The notes beneath the pieces were generated by a model. That model saw only the letters and a program-made list of their open reading frames with translations, made no database searches and had not been told where the DNA came from. This document shows, piece by piece, positions 24,507 through 35,934 of a stretch of DNA of 64,000 bases. The stretch's first letter is position 1. Each line of letters starts with the position of its first letter. The translations under genes were made by a program, and so were the position numbers. This DNA comes from Lamellibrachia satsuma (taxonomy: Eukaryota > Annelida > Polychaeta > Sabellida > Siboglinidae), in assembly GCA_033239005.1 (NCBI GenBank), contig BSQZ01000015.1, forward strand, positions 11,157,501 through 11,221,500, in the 5' to 3' direction.

Positions 24507-24705
24507 TTTGATTAACCAGGTTCCGTGCTGTGGCGCCACCGTTTGTTGCATACATCGTCGCCTTTAATCAATGTGTACTTTCATTGTGACGGAAATTATG
24601 TATGTACCCATATTCTGGGCGCAAACATAATTAGCTAATTACGATTTCACCCGGGCATTTGAATAATTAATAAAACAAGAGTTAACTTTTATCAGGGGTA
24701 ACAAT
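24507..24705 (+). mobile_element. Half copy of the foldback element
   Basis: Matches the left arm of 22478-23690 (GTTCCGTGCTGTGGCGCCAC, TGTGACGGAAATTATGTATG, CACCCGGGCATTTGAATAAT) and the inner part of the right arm. It stops where a 39-bp minisatellite begins, so it has one arm plus tandem repeats, as if the second arm were lost. Confidence 0.75.
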
Positions 24706-24734
24706 AAAAATGGGTTCATTAACAAACAAAATAT

Positions 24735-25635
24735 GTTTGGGTAGGAGTAGCTATTGTAAGGGCCTATATCATTGTTTGGGTAGGAGTAGCTATTGTAAGG
24801 GCTTATATCATTGTTTGGGTAGGAGTAGCTATTGTAAGGGCCTATATCATTGTTTGGGTAGGAGTAGCTATTGTAAGGGCTTATATCATTGTTTGGGTAG
24901 GAGTAGCTATTGTAAGGGCCTATATCATTGTTTGGGTAGGAGTAGCTATTGTAAGGGCCTATATCATTGTTTGGGTAGGAGTAGCTATTGTAAGGGCCTA
25001 TATCATTGTTTGGGTAGGAGTAGCTATTGTAAGGGCCTATATCATTGTTTGGGTAGGAGTAGCTATTGTAAGGGCCTATATCATTGTTTGGGTAGGAGTA
25101 GCTATTGTAAGGGCCTATATCATTGTTTGGGTAGGAGTAGCTATTGTAAGGGCTTATATCATTGTTTGGGTAGGAGTAGCTATTGTAAGGGCCTATATCA
25201 TTGTTTGGGTAGGAGTAGCTATTGTAAGGGCCTATATCATTGTTTGGGTAGGAGTAGCTATTGTAAGGGCCTATATCATTGTTTGGGTAGGAGTAGCTAT
25301 TGTAAGGCCTATATCATTGTTTGGGTAGGAGTAGCTATTGTAAGGGCCTATATCATTGTTTGGGTAGGAGTAGCTATTGTAAGGGCCTATATCATTGTTT
25401 GGGTAGGAGTAGCTATTGTAAGGGCTTATATCATTGTTTGGGTAGGAGTAGCTATTGTAAGGGCCTATATCATTGTTTGGGTAGGAGTAGCTATTGTAAG
25501 GGCCTATATCATTGTTTGGGTAGGAGTAGCTATTGTAAGGGCCTATATCATTGTTTGGGTAGGAGTAGCTATTGTAAGGGCCTATATCATTGTTTGGGTA
25601 GGAGTAGCTATTGTAAGGGCTTATATCATTGTTTG
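24735..25635. repeat. 39-bp minisatellite, about 23 units
   Basis: Unit reads TTTGGGTAGGAGTAGCTATT then GTAAGGGCCTATATCATTG. The length is a multiple of three, so a 311-codon frame reads LGRSSYCKGLYHC repeats, then switches frame after one unit with a single-base deletion near 25307. Units are almost identical (C/T at GGGCCTAT or GGGCTTAT), suggesting recent homogenisation. Not a gene. Confidence 0.96.
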
Positions 25636-27392
25636 GGACACATAATAATAATATTATTGGAAATTTAATTAACCATAAGACACTTCATATGGTAAATTAT
25701 CATTAGTGAATTAAAAATAATAGCTTTCTGAAATGAAAAATATTTTGGGTAAAGCTTATTTTGGTTGTTTTTCACTTTAAAGGGACGTGGACCATTCATT
25801 GGTATGCGAATATAGGGAAGGTATATATTTCCTGAGAGAACACGTCGAGACAGAGCCAGTGGTATGTAATAATGCTATTTTAGATAAAGAAATAAGCAAG
25901 GCGGGGAAACTTCAAAACGGACTGTGAGACAATTTTGGAGAGTGGCCCTATATGACCCAATTTCCCAATTGTAGATCATGTTCCCATGTTGGTGGTGAGG
26001 ACGTTGAAGTAGTTGGGTTTTCCGTGTTTTGTGCCGTATTTATCTACTGCGTAACTAGGCAGTCGTAACAAGGCAGTTGTAACTAGGCAGTCTTAACTAG
26101 GCAGTCGTAACTAGGCAGTCGTAACTAGGCAGTCGCTACGAGGAGACCAGTCGAATCATTGTATCATTGGAGCCACGGCCCAGGTGGCGCCTCGATCTCG
26201 CCTGCTCGTTCAATATCCTATTCGTTCATAATTAACGAGAATACTACGACAGTCACAAAGACGACACGACGGAGAGCTTCACCCGAAGCAGACCCGTCAA
26301 AGGCCGCCGCTGTTGGAGGCCAGTTATCAAGTATCGCTACAGCCAGATGCGAGAACGAGAAACGCCATTATTTCTCAGTTGTATGACAGTCAACGTCAGT
26401 TAATTTTTTATAATTACAAGTATTTACAGAAATTAAGTGATTGCATTGACTTGGCGAAACGTCATAATTGTCGACCGATGTCACACATCTGCCAATTGAC
26501 AAATGACACAATAACAAATGTCACATCAAGCCAACGGCAAAAGTCGCTATTTTTACAGAATGTTAATGATATGATTAGAGCAGGTTACTCTTGACACGCT
26601 GCATCTCTCAAGAACGTAGTGCGGTGCCCTCTCGTCGGTGCCCTCTCGTTGGTGCCCTCTCTTCGGTGCCCTCTCGTCGACATCAAATGTTTGGAAGCAA
26701 CCTTGACCAATTTTAACGGACGCAGCAGCCATATTGGTTTTGGAGATAATTTTAAATTGAAAAAAACTAAAAACTACTTGTATTATGTCTTCTAACCCAC
26801 TATGATTGTCGATGATTTATCTTTACATGATACATTACTTTCAATCAAATTAATAATTGGATAGACTGACCGGAACAATAGGATGTCACAGGGTGTAGAA
26901 TGACATATCAATATTACTGATTGATAAAAAATAAATATAAAGATTTATTTCACATTTGCATTTGCAAAGAATAGTGTCTTCTGTGCAATTATATATCATC
27001 CCACAGCATGGCCGATGAAACCCTCATGTACAACTGAATTCAGCCCACAGAAATTAGTAAAATCAAATCCAGCGCCAATAATAATATTGTCACCTGTGAA
27101 CTTGGATCTACGACTAAGTAGCACAGCGAGTCAGTTCGTGTGTAAGAGTAATTGCAGGATCTGATCACTGGAGTGAGCTGGTTAAAGACGAGATTGCTGG
27201 TCCTTGAGCAGTCTAGGTCTCCTAATTAATTGTAGAATTAACGTCTGATACTTGGTGGCCAGTCTAGTTGTGGTGTTCCAATTATTATATGGATCGGTGC
27301 TATAGTTAGACGTGTATTTGCCCTATGTCGTTGAGGACAGTTGTCATTCGGTTTTAAAACAGTAACATTTCCGTCTGTTGTTTTGTATCGGA
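25636..27392. other. Unrecognised interval with a 14-bp repeat
   Basis: A short tandem repeat (about 6 copies of TAACTAGGCAGTCG) lies at 26048-26135. Frames of 75 and 93 codons at 26159-26594 overlap out of frame, and neither shows a motif. The CCCTCTCGTCGGTG segment repeats about four times at 26629-26682. The rest is AT-rich without features. Confidence 0.5.
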
Positions 27393-27459
27393 TTACGTAA
27401 ACCGTGGTAGACCATGGTATGTCATCACGGCATGCCATGTTCTACCACGGTTTACGTCA
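27393..27459. repeat. Palindrome with about 28-bp arms
   Basis: Left arm GATTACGTAAACCGTGGTAG with ACCATGG; right arm is its reverse complement (CCATGTTCTACCACGGTTTA with CGTCATC). The central words are shared with the 34-bp repeats that follow. Confidence 0.85.
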
Positions 27460-27524
27460 TCGGATAAAAAGCCGATGACTCATGCTTTTTTATATACACC
27501 CTATATTGTGTATGGTAATGTATG

Positions 27525-27740
27525 GTTTACCGGTTTAAAAACGTCATGGCATTTTACCATGGTTTACCTGTTTCAAAACACCACGGCATACCATGGTTTA
27601 CCTGTTTCAAAAGACCACGGCATACCTTGGTTTACCTGTTTCAAAACACCACGGCATACCATGGTTTACCTGTTTCAAAACACCACGGCATACCATGGTT
27701 TACCTGTTTCAAAACACCACGGCATACCTTGGTTTCCAAT
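27525..27740. repeat. 34-bp minisatellite, about 6 units
   Basis: Unit reads CATGGTTTACCTGTTTCAAA then ACACCACGGCATAC. Its CCACGG...CATGGTTTAC words match the adjacent palindrome, so array and palindrome probably share an origin. Confidence 0.92.
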
Positions 27741-27844
27741 GGGAATGGCAATGATGTTAATTTTGCATAACAAAACAATCTGAATCATGTCACGTCAGTT
27801 GCGATTGTCTACGTAAAAACCACGTCTTGCTGCGACGCATCGCT

Positions 27845-28675
27845 GCGTGTAAGCCGCAGCGATACACGTCATTGTGTAAGCCGCAGAGATACGCATCGCT
27901 AACGGCATTAAATTTATTGTTCCGTGTCCCACATATTGACCCAGGCCGTCCTACATGTTGACCCGGGACGTCCCACATATTGACCCGGGCCGTCCTACAT
28001 GTTGACCTGCCTTATTATTCTACTTATTGACCCGCGTCATTCCGTATAGTGACCTGACATTATTACTGAGACTGCTGATAGCTGATTCGACGTCAATGTG
28101 AACGCACTACATAACGACGTCGGTACGACTCGGGCGTCGGCCTCGCTAGGAAACACTGCAGAATGGTGTATGGAGGAAACGATTGCATCGAGACTCGCGC
28201 TAGTCTGTTTATGTGCGCTGAAACAACCGCGTATCTACGCCAACCCATGCTCAATCGCGTTCGAAGTTATTGAAACGTCAGATCAGCCGATTTTTTTCTA
28301 ATGTTAGCGGTGTGATTTCTACTTAATATATGCAAGCGTTTTTGTTGGTTTGATGTATTCTTTGCTGAAACAGTAATTATTTGAATAATTGCTGGGTTTT
28401 CCGTATATTTGTTCTACATTGTTACGGTTGTCTACTTACGTAAACAACGCGTCATCGGGTAAGCCGCAGAAATCTGCATCGCTAAAGGCATTCACTTTAT
28501 TGATCCGAGTCTTACATATTGACCCAGGCCGTCCTACATGTTGACCTGCCTTATTATTCTACTTATTGACCCGCGTCATTCCGTATAGTGACCTGACATT
28601 ATTACTGAGACTGCTGATAGCTGATTCGACGTCAATGTGAACGTACTACATAACGACGTCGGTACTACCCGGTCG
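27845..28675. repeat. Pair of about 230-bp direct repeats (27845-28128 and 28453-28675)
   Basis: Both copies run TAAGCCGCAG, then TTGACCCAGGCCGTCCTACA, TTATTATTCTACTTATTGAC and GAGACTGCTGATAGCTGATT to CGACGTCGGTAC. The first copy has extra 24-bp TTGACCC subrepeats. About 330 bp lie between them. No coding sequence. Confidence 0.85.
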
Positions 28676-29009
28676 GTATTGGTAGGAAACAATAGACTGG
28701 TGAATATTGATTGATATGTTTTCTTTGATTCGTTGGTTGTTCAACCAGAACGACGTCTGCCCACCTGGCACGTTTACCAGACACAAACTGGTTTTTTTCA
28801 ATACATGCCTACTAGATGTGTGTTGAATGGTGAGTTGACTAACGAGGCGTGTCTTCAATGCCAGTGTGATGCAAGTCTGGTGACCGCTTACGCCAATCGT
28901 GCATCAATTTGATGTATCACTAACTCTGTATCTAAATATGCTGACTTGTACCTGTTCTGAACTACGGTCAATTGGGGGTCAACATTATGAGGAGGAAACA
29001 GTGGCTTCA

Positions 29010-29610
29010 CTTCAGTGCGCACGGCGGCTTAGTTTCTTATGTTGGAACACACTGTTCTCGGGTGTGTCTAATGAAGTATACGAAATAATGCCATGATGTA
29101 GATAATTCCAATCTGTTATTGTAGATGGGGAAAAATATTCCCAAATGTATTTGGTGAATATGTCTAATTTGGCTAATTTTGGCTGATTATTATGTTTTTT
29201 GCGAGCATCTAGTATTGTGTTGTGTTTCACATATATTGATATAGTGGGACGACTCTATGGTTGCGTTCCATTTTGTATAATGGGCAAACGTGCCGAGTCA
29301 TTTGACTTGTCCTCTTGCTTGGAGGAGTTTCGTAACGGTTCCTGGCTTTCTGGAAATATTATGTTTGCAAAATCTGGCTGCTTGTCTTTTGGTTAGCTCC
29401 AGGGTTTTGGACGTACTGAATTCACCTTCTGTTCAACTCAGGTCAACAGGAAACAATACAATTTCTTACATTACATTTTTTAGAATGCAGGCAGATGTCG
29501 TCAGCAAAATCCAAATCTCCCAGCCCTTTTCATTTGCCTGTCTATCCCAGATTTCCTCAGCCGGTCCCAATTATAAAATCTAATGTTGAAGTGTTTACGT
29601 TAATAGTTCT
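29010..29610 (-). pseudogene. LINE relic: RT FADD box and C-terminal fragment
   Basis: Minus-strand text near 29530-29500 reads GLGDLDFADDICLHS, matching the LDFADDIALLS catalytic box of LINE reverse transcriptases, preceded by a degraded IIGTG...NLG...TGK stretch. Further on (29190-29020), KYIWEYFSPSTITDWNYLHH and GIISYTSLDTPENSVF match the usual LINE C-terminus (FFP.TI.DWN.LP). The two parts may come from different LINE families. Heavily broken. Confidence 0.6.
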
Positions 29611-30147
<537 letters not shown>

Positions 30148-30269
30148 CTAACTATATTGAAATCTTCGCCTCTTTAGGACAAATCCAAGATCCACCTGTA
30201 TCATGCCAAACATATTGAAAATATACACACACCATTAATGTGTATTGTGCTAATTTATTTTATTTGTCA

Positions 30270-32000
30270 CAAAATGTAACATTCTTCTGAATTACGACCA
30301 ACTTGTGGAAATCAACAACGTCACTCTTCGATATAATTATAGTGGACAACAAAGCGCCCGTTCGCGAGAGAGAAACACGATTAGGACAACTACTGTCTGG
30401 TACGCAATTTGGAGAGCCAAACAAGGGAAAAGCCGGCGTGAACGGCGTGAACAGGGTGAACGGCGTGAATGGCGTGAACGGCGTGAATGGCGTGAACGGC
30501 GTGAAAGGCGTGAACGGCGTGAATGGCGTGAACGGCGTGAACGGCGTGAACGACGTGAACGACGTGAACGGCGTCAACGGCGTCAACGGCGTGAACGGCG
30601 TGAATGACGTCAACGGCGTCAACGGCGTCAACGGCGTCAACGGCGTCAACGGCGTCAACGGCGTCAACGGCGTCAACGGCGTCAACGGCGTGAACTGCGT
30701 GAACGGCGTGAACGGCGTGAACGGCGTGAACGGCGTGAACGGCGTGAACTGCGTGAACGGCGTCAACGGCGTCAACGGCGTCAACGGCGTCAACGGCGTC
30801 AACGGCGTCAACGGCGTGAATGGCATGAACGGAACTCCAAGCTTGAAATTCACAAACAGAGTTTTCGTGAGCAGTACAAACTGGTCAGTGACGTCCTACT
30901 AAATGCTAAGACTACGTTCTACTCCGATCAAATCCGGAAGATTGAAAAATACCAGAAACAGTAATTGTTGTTTGCCGCAGCGAACGATCTTCTTCACGGG
31001 AAGAGTGACACGTCCGACCTGGCGGAAAGATATTAAACTTTCTTCTCGGAGAAGATCAACCACTTCGCTGCGAACTGTCCACTTTAACTACTACGACAAG
31101 CCAAGTGCCTTATTTCCTACATTTCACCGTAACACATGTGAATTTCTGTATTTTTTTTATTCAAACGAAAGAAGCTGTTAAGAAACGTATTATAAAAGCT
31201 GCACCGAAACCTGTTTGACTTAGAAACGGGTCTTCGATGCCATCCAGGTTTGTACAACTTTCATCAACGTGCAAACGTGTCTCGCTATCCCAGGAAGATG
31301 CCCGATTAATTCAAAGTCATACAAGTGTCACCACTATTCAAGAAACCTGGAGTTGATATCAAACTACTGAATAACTACTGCACACTGTCAAATTCACACC
31401 CCCCAGTATTAAAATCAAAAGGTGGCCTTCCTTAAAACATTAAAAGAATGGTTACGTAACAAGTGACGTCCTACTTACAAGAAAAATAACTGAATGAGAT
31501 GCTGCAATCACATGAAGTATCATTTGGTAGAAACAATCACTTTGTACTGGACATGGGATTAGTGGTGGTGCTGGTTGATTTGAGTGCTGGTTTTGACCAA
31601 ATCGATCGCTTACTTTTATTGCATCAGCTGAGAAGCAATTTACGCATGAGTGGTTCTAAATTAGCATGGTTCTGTGACCTTTCTGTCTAATGGATCCAAC
31701 ATGCCCTACATTAGCAACGGAAGTCACACGGACAGGTGCGTTCGTCGGCATCTAAACGGCAGCAAAACGGGGGTGGTGATTGTTTGCACTGAACAAAAGT
31801 TGACTGTGGCGAATAACATCCGTGTTATCCCTGGTAACTGCCTCGTGTCTCCAATGCCGGTGGCAGAGAACCTTGGAATCCTATACGACACCATTCTGCG
31901 TAGCTGCAGCTTCACAACATATCAGCCGGATTGGAAGATGCCCTACAAAAACACCACTATGAGACAGGTGCACGCGTTTGTCATTTTTTTTATTAGCTAG
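30270..32000 (+). pseudogene. CR1/L2-like LINE ORF2 relic with an internal 9-bp minisatellite
   Basis: Family text in order: a pre-RT segment ([14 protein letters not shown], then [13 protein letters not shown]); the minisatellite; [40 protein letters not shown] and FAAANDLLHGKSDTSDLAER; VSPLFKKPGVDIKLLNNY (RT start); VVVLVDLSAGFDQIDRLLLL (usual DLSAAFDTIDH box, ~31570-31620); and AENLGILYDTILRS. Stops and frameshifts throughout. The ADD box is not found. It sits immediately left of a Gypsy relic. Confidence 0.82.
30434..30832. repeat. 9-bp minisatellite, about 44 units, inside the LINE ORF
   Basis: Unit CGGCGTGAA with CGGCGTCAA and TGGCGTGAA variants, arranged in blocks of the GTG and GTC types. 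In the LINE frame it reads Arg-Arg-Glu / Arg-Arg-Gln. In other frames it gives Gly-Val-Asn (plus) or Pro-Phe-Thr (minus) repeats, which explains the ~198-codon frames on both strands. Confidence 0.95.
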
Positions 32001-32576
32001 GGCAATTTATGCGCTTCTCTTCAATATTCCGGCAACCAGAGAAGCATGTGTCCTTCAGATATCGGCACTGACCGACATGTCTATAAAAAGATATTTGCTG
32101 CAAGCTGTGCTTTGGCACACGCACATTATTCGCGATTAACTGACGCACATTATTCGCGATTAACTGACGACCGAACCGGCGGAGGCAGAACACGTTGATG
32201 ACGCACGCTTGCTCTGGAACCTCTCTGCGTTGGTCCTTTACTGTAGAATGCGCATTGTTTGTGCCAGGTTCTATGCGGTCTACGTTGTAAATCGGGTCAC
32301 TGCACGTGAACCGTTGTCAACAGTTCCGTCTTGTTCCGACTTCTCCCCCCCCCCTCCCGGAGATGGTCGCCATTGTTAAAATCCTTCCCTTGAAAGGGGG
32401 TGGCTAGTCTTTATTTGAACACGTGGTAAACGTTTAACTATGTCCATGCACAACAACAAGCACATTATTAAGGATATATAAAACATGCACATAATTCAAG
32501 TAAGATTAACTTTCAACATACGCGATATTACACAGTGGTTCTGTTAAATGCAGTGCAATTCGAATGTTGTTTCATC
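32001..32576. other. Unrecognised junction between two transposon relics
   Basis: Contains a 23-bp tandem duplication at about 32118-32165 (CACATTATTCGCGATTAACT) and a C-run at 32345. No coding text is recognised. Confidence 0.5.
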
Positions 32577-34545
32577 GGTCAAATGGCACTACTGGACTTG
32601 CGCAATACTCCGACTGCCGGGATAAGCACCAGTCCAACACAACGACTGACGGGATGAGCACCACTCCTACACAACAACTGCCGGGATGAGCACCAGTCCA
32701 ACACAACGACTGCCGGGATGAGCACCAGTCCAACACAACGACTGCCGGGATGAGCACCAGTCCAACACAACGACTGCCGGGATGAGCACCAGTCCAATAC
32801 AACGACTGCCGGGATAAACACTAGTCCAACACAACGACTGCCGGGATGAACACCAGTCCAACACGACTGATGGGATGAGCACCAGTCCAACACAACGACT
32901 GCCGGGATGAGCACCAGTCCAACACGACTGATGGGATGAGCACCAGTCCAACACAACGACTGCCGGGATGAGCACCGGTCCAACACAACGACTGCCGGGA
33001 TGAGCACCAGTCCAACACAACGACTGCCGGGTTGAGCATCAGTCCAACACAACGACTGGTTGGATGAGCACCAGTCTAACACAACGACTGATGGGATGAG
33101 CACCAGTCTAACACAACGACTGATGGGATGAGCACCAGTCTAACACAACGACTGATGGGATGAGCACCAGTCCAACACAACGACTGCAGGGATGAGCACC
33201 AGTCCAACACAACGACTGCCGGGATGAGCACCAGTCCAATACAACGACTGCCGGGATGAGCACTAGTCCAACACAACGACTGTCGGGGTGAGCACCAGTC
33301 CAATACAACGACTGCCGGGATGAGCACCAGTCCAACACAACGACTGCCGGGATGAACACCAGTCCAACACAACGACTGATGGGATGAGCACCAGTCCAAC
33401 ACAAAGACTGCCGGGATGAGCACCAGTCTAACACAACGACTGATGGGACGAGCACCAGTCCAACACAACGACAACGACTGATGGGATGAGCACCAGTCCA
33501 ACACAACGACTGCCGGGATGAGCACCAGTCCAACACAACGACTGACGGGATGAGCACCAGTCCAACACAACGACTGCCGGGTTGAACACCAGTCCAACAC
33601 AACAACTGATTGGATGAGCACCAGTCCAATACAACGACTGATTGGATGAGCACTAGTCTAACACAACGACTGATGGGATGAGCACCAGTCCAACACAACG
33701 ACTGATGGGATGAGCACCAGTCTAACACAACGACTGATGAGACGAGCACAAGTCCAATACAACGACTGCCGGGATGAGCACTAGTCTAACACAACGACTG
33801 ATGGGATGAGCACCAGTCCAACACAACGACTGATTGGATGAGCACTAGTCTAACACAACGACTGATGGGATGAGCACCAGTCCAATACAACGACTGATTG
33901 GATGAGCACCAGTCTAACACAACGACTGATGGGATGAGCACCAGTCCAACACAACGACTGATGGGCAGACGAGCGAGAACTCTACTTCCAACTTTTCGTA
34001 CACTGTTGCTCCCTTCAGTCGTCGACTGCAGTAGAGCCAAGCATGACATCAGACAAAGACAGAATAAGCAGGCTCGTTATTTCAACAGTACAGCTAAGGA
34101 CCTGCCACATCTCGACGAAGGAGACACTGTCAGAATACAACCCTTCAATAAGTGAGGAAACATTGGAGAAAGGGCACGGTGATGAAACGTTTCGATGAAC
34201 GGTCGCACGAAGTCGAAACACCAGAAGGAAACTACCGGCGCATTCGAATTCACATTAAAAAAACGAGAGAGGAACCACCTGATGTAAGAGTCCAGCGACG
34301 AATCCGAGACTTACAAGTATCTCCCGACATGCAACCAGCTATCCTTCACAGGAAGGTGCACATATATACATCGACATCCAGTGAGAACACAGTCGGTCTG
34401 GGAGCTCAACCAACTGCTCATGAACGACAACAACCAGATGACAATAACATAAACCGTGGTACCTGCTTTGGGCAAAGTAACAACTCACCTGTCTTTATCC
34501 GTTCTGGCCGAATCATCAAGGTACCTGCCCGACACAAAGAGTGAC
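32577..34545 (+). pseudogene. Ty3/Gypsy retrotransposon integrase C-terminal relic, interrupted by a minisatellite
   Basis: On the left, the frame reads QMALLDLRNTPTAGISTSPT then QRLTG, the conserved end of the Gypsy integrase core (ALLDYRNTP...G.SPAQLLMGRR). After the 32-bp array it resumes SPTQRLMGRRARTLLPTFRT, then KQARYFNSTAKDLPHLDEGD and TVRIQ, a GPY/F-type domain, then, after a frameshift near 34150, SHEVETPEGNYRRIRIH and FIRSGRIIKVPARHKE at the end of pol. The upstream protease/RT/RNase H parts are absent. Confidence 0.83.
32611..33954. repeat. 32-bp minisatellite inside the integrase, 42 unit lengths
   Basis: Unit CGACTGCCGGGATGAGCACC then AGTCCAACACAA. Two alternating types differ at CTGCCGGG or CTGATGGG, plus ATTGG variants. 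The length is exactly 42 x 32 bp, after two 3-bp losses and one 6-bp gain cancel. Minus-strand frames of up to 213 codons (Cys-Trp-Thr-Gly-Ala-His repeats) are artefacts. Confidence 0.95.
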
Positions 34546-34679
34546 GTGCCTTACTAATGACTGTGGATGATTCTTAAGCGGTTGACAGACCCGAACATCC
34601 CGGGGTTCTGAAGGCAGTCTGCCTTCTCCCCAATGGACCTATATTTTTTAGATTGTGTGCAATGACTTAGTTTTCTTTA

Positions 34680-34999
34680 GGAAGGAGGATGTTACATTAT
34701 CCATGTAGCGTCTAACCATGGAGGCCACTAGAGGATGTTACATTATCCATGTAGCGTCTAACCATTGAGGCCACTAGAGGAGTCTAACCCAGGAGGCTTC
34801 TTGCAGCTGTACCCGTTTTGGAGCCTAACCCAGGAGGCTTCTTGCAGTTGTACCCGTTTTGGAGCCTAACCCAGGAGGCTTCTTGCAGCTGTACCCGTTT
34901 TGGAGCCTAACCCAGGAGGCTTCTTGCAGCTGTACCCGTTTTGGAGCCTAACCCAGGAGGCTTCTTGCAGCTGTACCCGTTTTGAGACCTTGACATTAA
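34680..34999 (+). mobile_element. Polypurine tract and start of 3' LTR of the Gypsy relic, with tandem repeats
   Basis: AGGAAGGAGGA is followed directly by TGTTACATTATCC, fitting a polypurine tract and an LTR that begins with TG at 34690. The first about 43 bp of the LTR is duplicated (34690 and 34733). A 41-bp unit (GGAGCCTAACCCAGGAGGCT and onward) then repeats five times, at about 34780-34985. No 5' LTR is visible and the LTR end is not fixed. Confidence 0.65.
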
Positions 35000-35930
35000 A
35001 AACATTCGCTACCAATAACTACGACTTTGTCACAATGTTATCAAGACAAATACATAACGAAACAATATGTAGAATCACATACTGTACATACGTTATAACA
35101 ACAACAACAATAACAGCAACAACAACAACAACAGTAACACAAATGGTATTTAAGTATGTGGGGATATTGACTGTGGGGCACTTTTACATATGTATCTTAT
35201 CCGCGATCGTTTATGATGATGGGTTGAGCGTGTCTTGTTGTTGTCTGGAACTTTAAATTTAAATTACAACTAAAATTTGTTCTTAAAAACTACAGTTGAT
35301 TTAAATATTAGCTAAGTTGACGTGTGTTATGTACTAACAATAATTTTTTTTTCTTTATTAAAAAATCGGGGTTGAGTAGACTTTGGGCTGGTGTGTCAAA
35401 TTAGTGGACAACGATTTGTGATATTGTTTTTTTTTCAGTCTTAGGCTAATTGCTGAATACCCTTAAAAAATTGCGTTGCACTAAAGCGCACTTTTAAGCA
35501 TAACATTTTACAATGATCGATTGGTCGTCGTCAGTCCTAATTCAGATACCATGTGGATTTGTGAAATGCCGTCGCCAACACGAAGGCGTAACCGGAAGGA
35601 AATTACTGGTGATGCGCGCGCATAGGTCATAGCAGAAAACCAGTATTACGGCGGTGTAACAAGCACGGGTGACGAAGAAGACCGGGTTCTTTATTTCCAC
35701 AAAGCCAGTAGTCACCATGTCATTATGACCGCAATCTTTGGTTGTTGACTTAGCCCACAGTACGAAATTAAATTGCCACCGTCGTAATGTAGACCACATA
35801 TATAATCGCCAGTTATGACGGCCCAGTTCACACTGCAATTAGCCACATTAGATTAAATAAATTTAGCATGTTGCGTGCGTATACGATATTAACACGGCAG
35901 AGAACGTTTTATTTACGGGCGCTGGAATGA
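35000..35930. other. No gene seen
   Basis: A short CAA/AAC-rich simple stretch lies at 35098-35140. A 98-codon minus-strand frame (35542-35838) has hydrophobic patches but no identifiable domain or splice context. I do not call it. Confidence 0.5.
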
Positions 35931-35934
35931 TACT

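Noticed and set aside
24710..25645. 311-codon frame with LGRSSYCKGLYHC repeats
   Set aside because: Product of a 39-bp tandem array. One unit with a single-base deletion switches the frame, and there is no non-repeat coding sequence.
26159..26594. Overlapping 75- and 93-codon frames
   Set aside because: No motif found and mutually out of frame. Possibly old transposon sequence, but not supportable.
30260..30902. Pro-Phe-Thr (minus) and Gly-Val-Asn (plus) repeat proteins of about 198 residues
   Set aside because: Out-of-frame or antisense readings of a 9-bp array. The real ancestral frame is the LINE ORF on the plus strand.
32579..34049. Several Cys-Trp-rich minus-strand frames of up to 213 codons
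   Set aside because: They are the antisense of the 32-bp array within a Gypsy integrase relic read on the plus strand.
35542..35838. 98-codon minus-strand frame considered as a missing ectodomain exon of the receptor
   Set aside because: No immunoglobulin or fibronectin pattern and no convincing splice sites at its ends.
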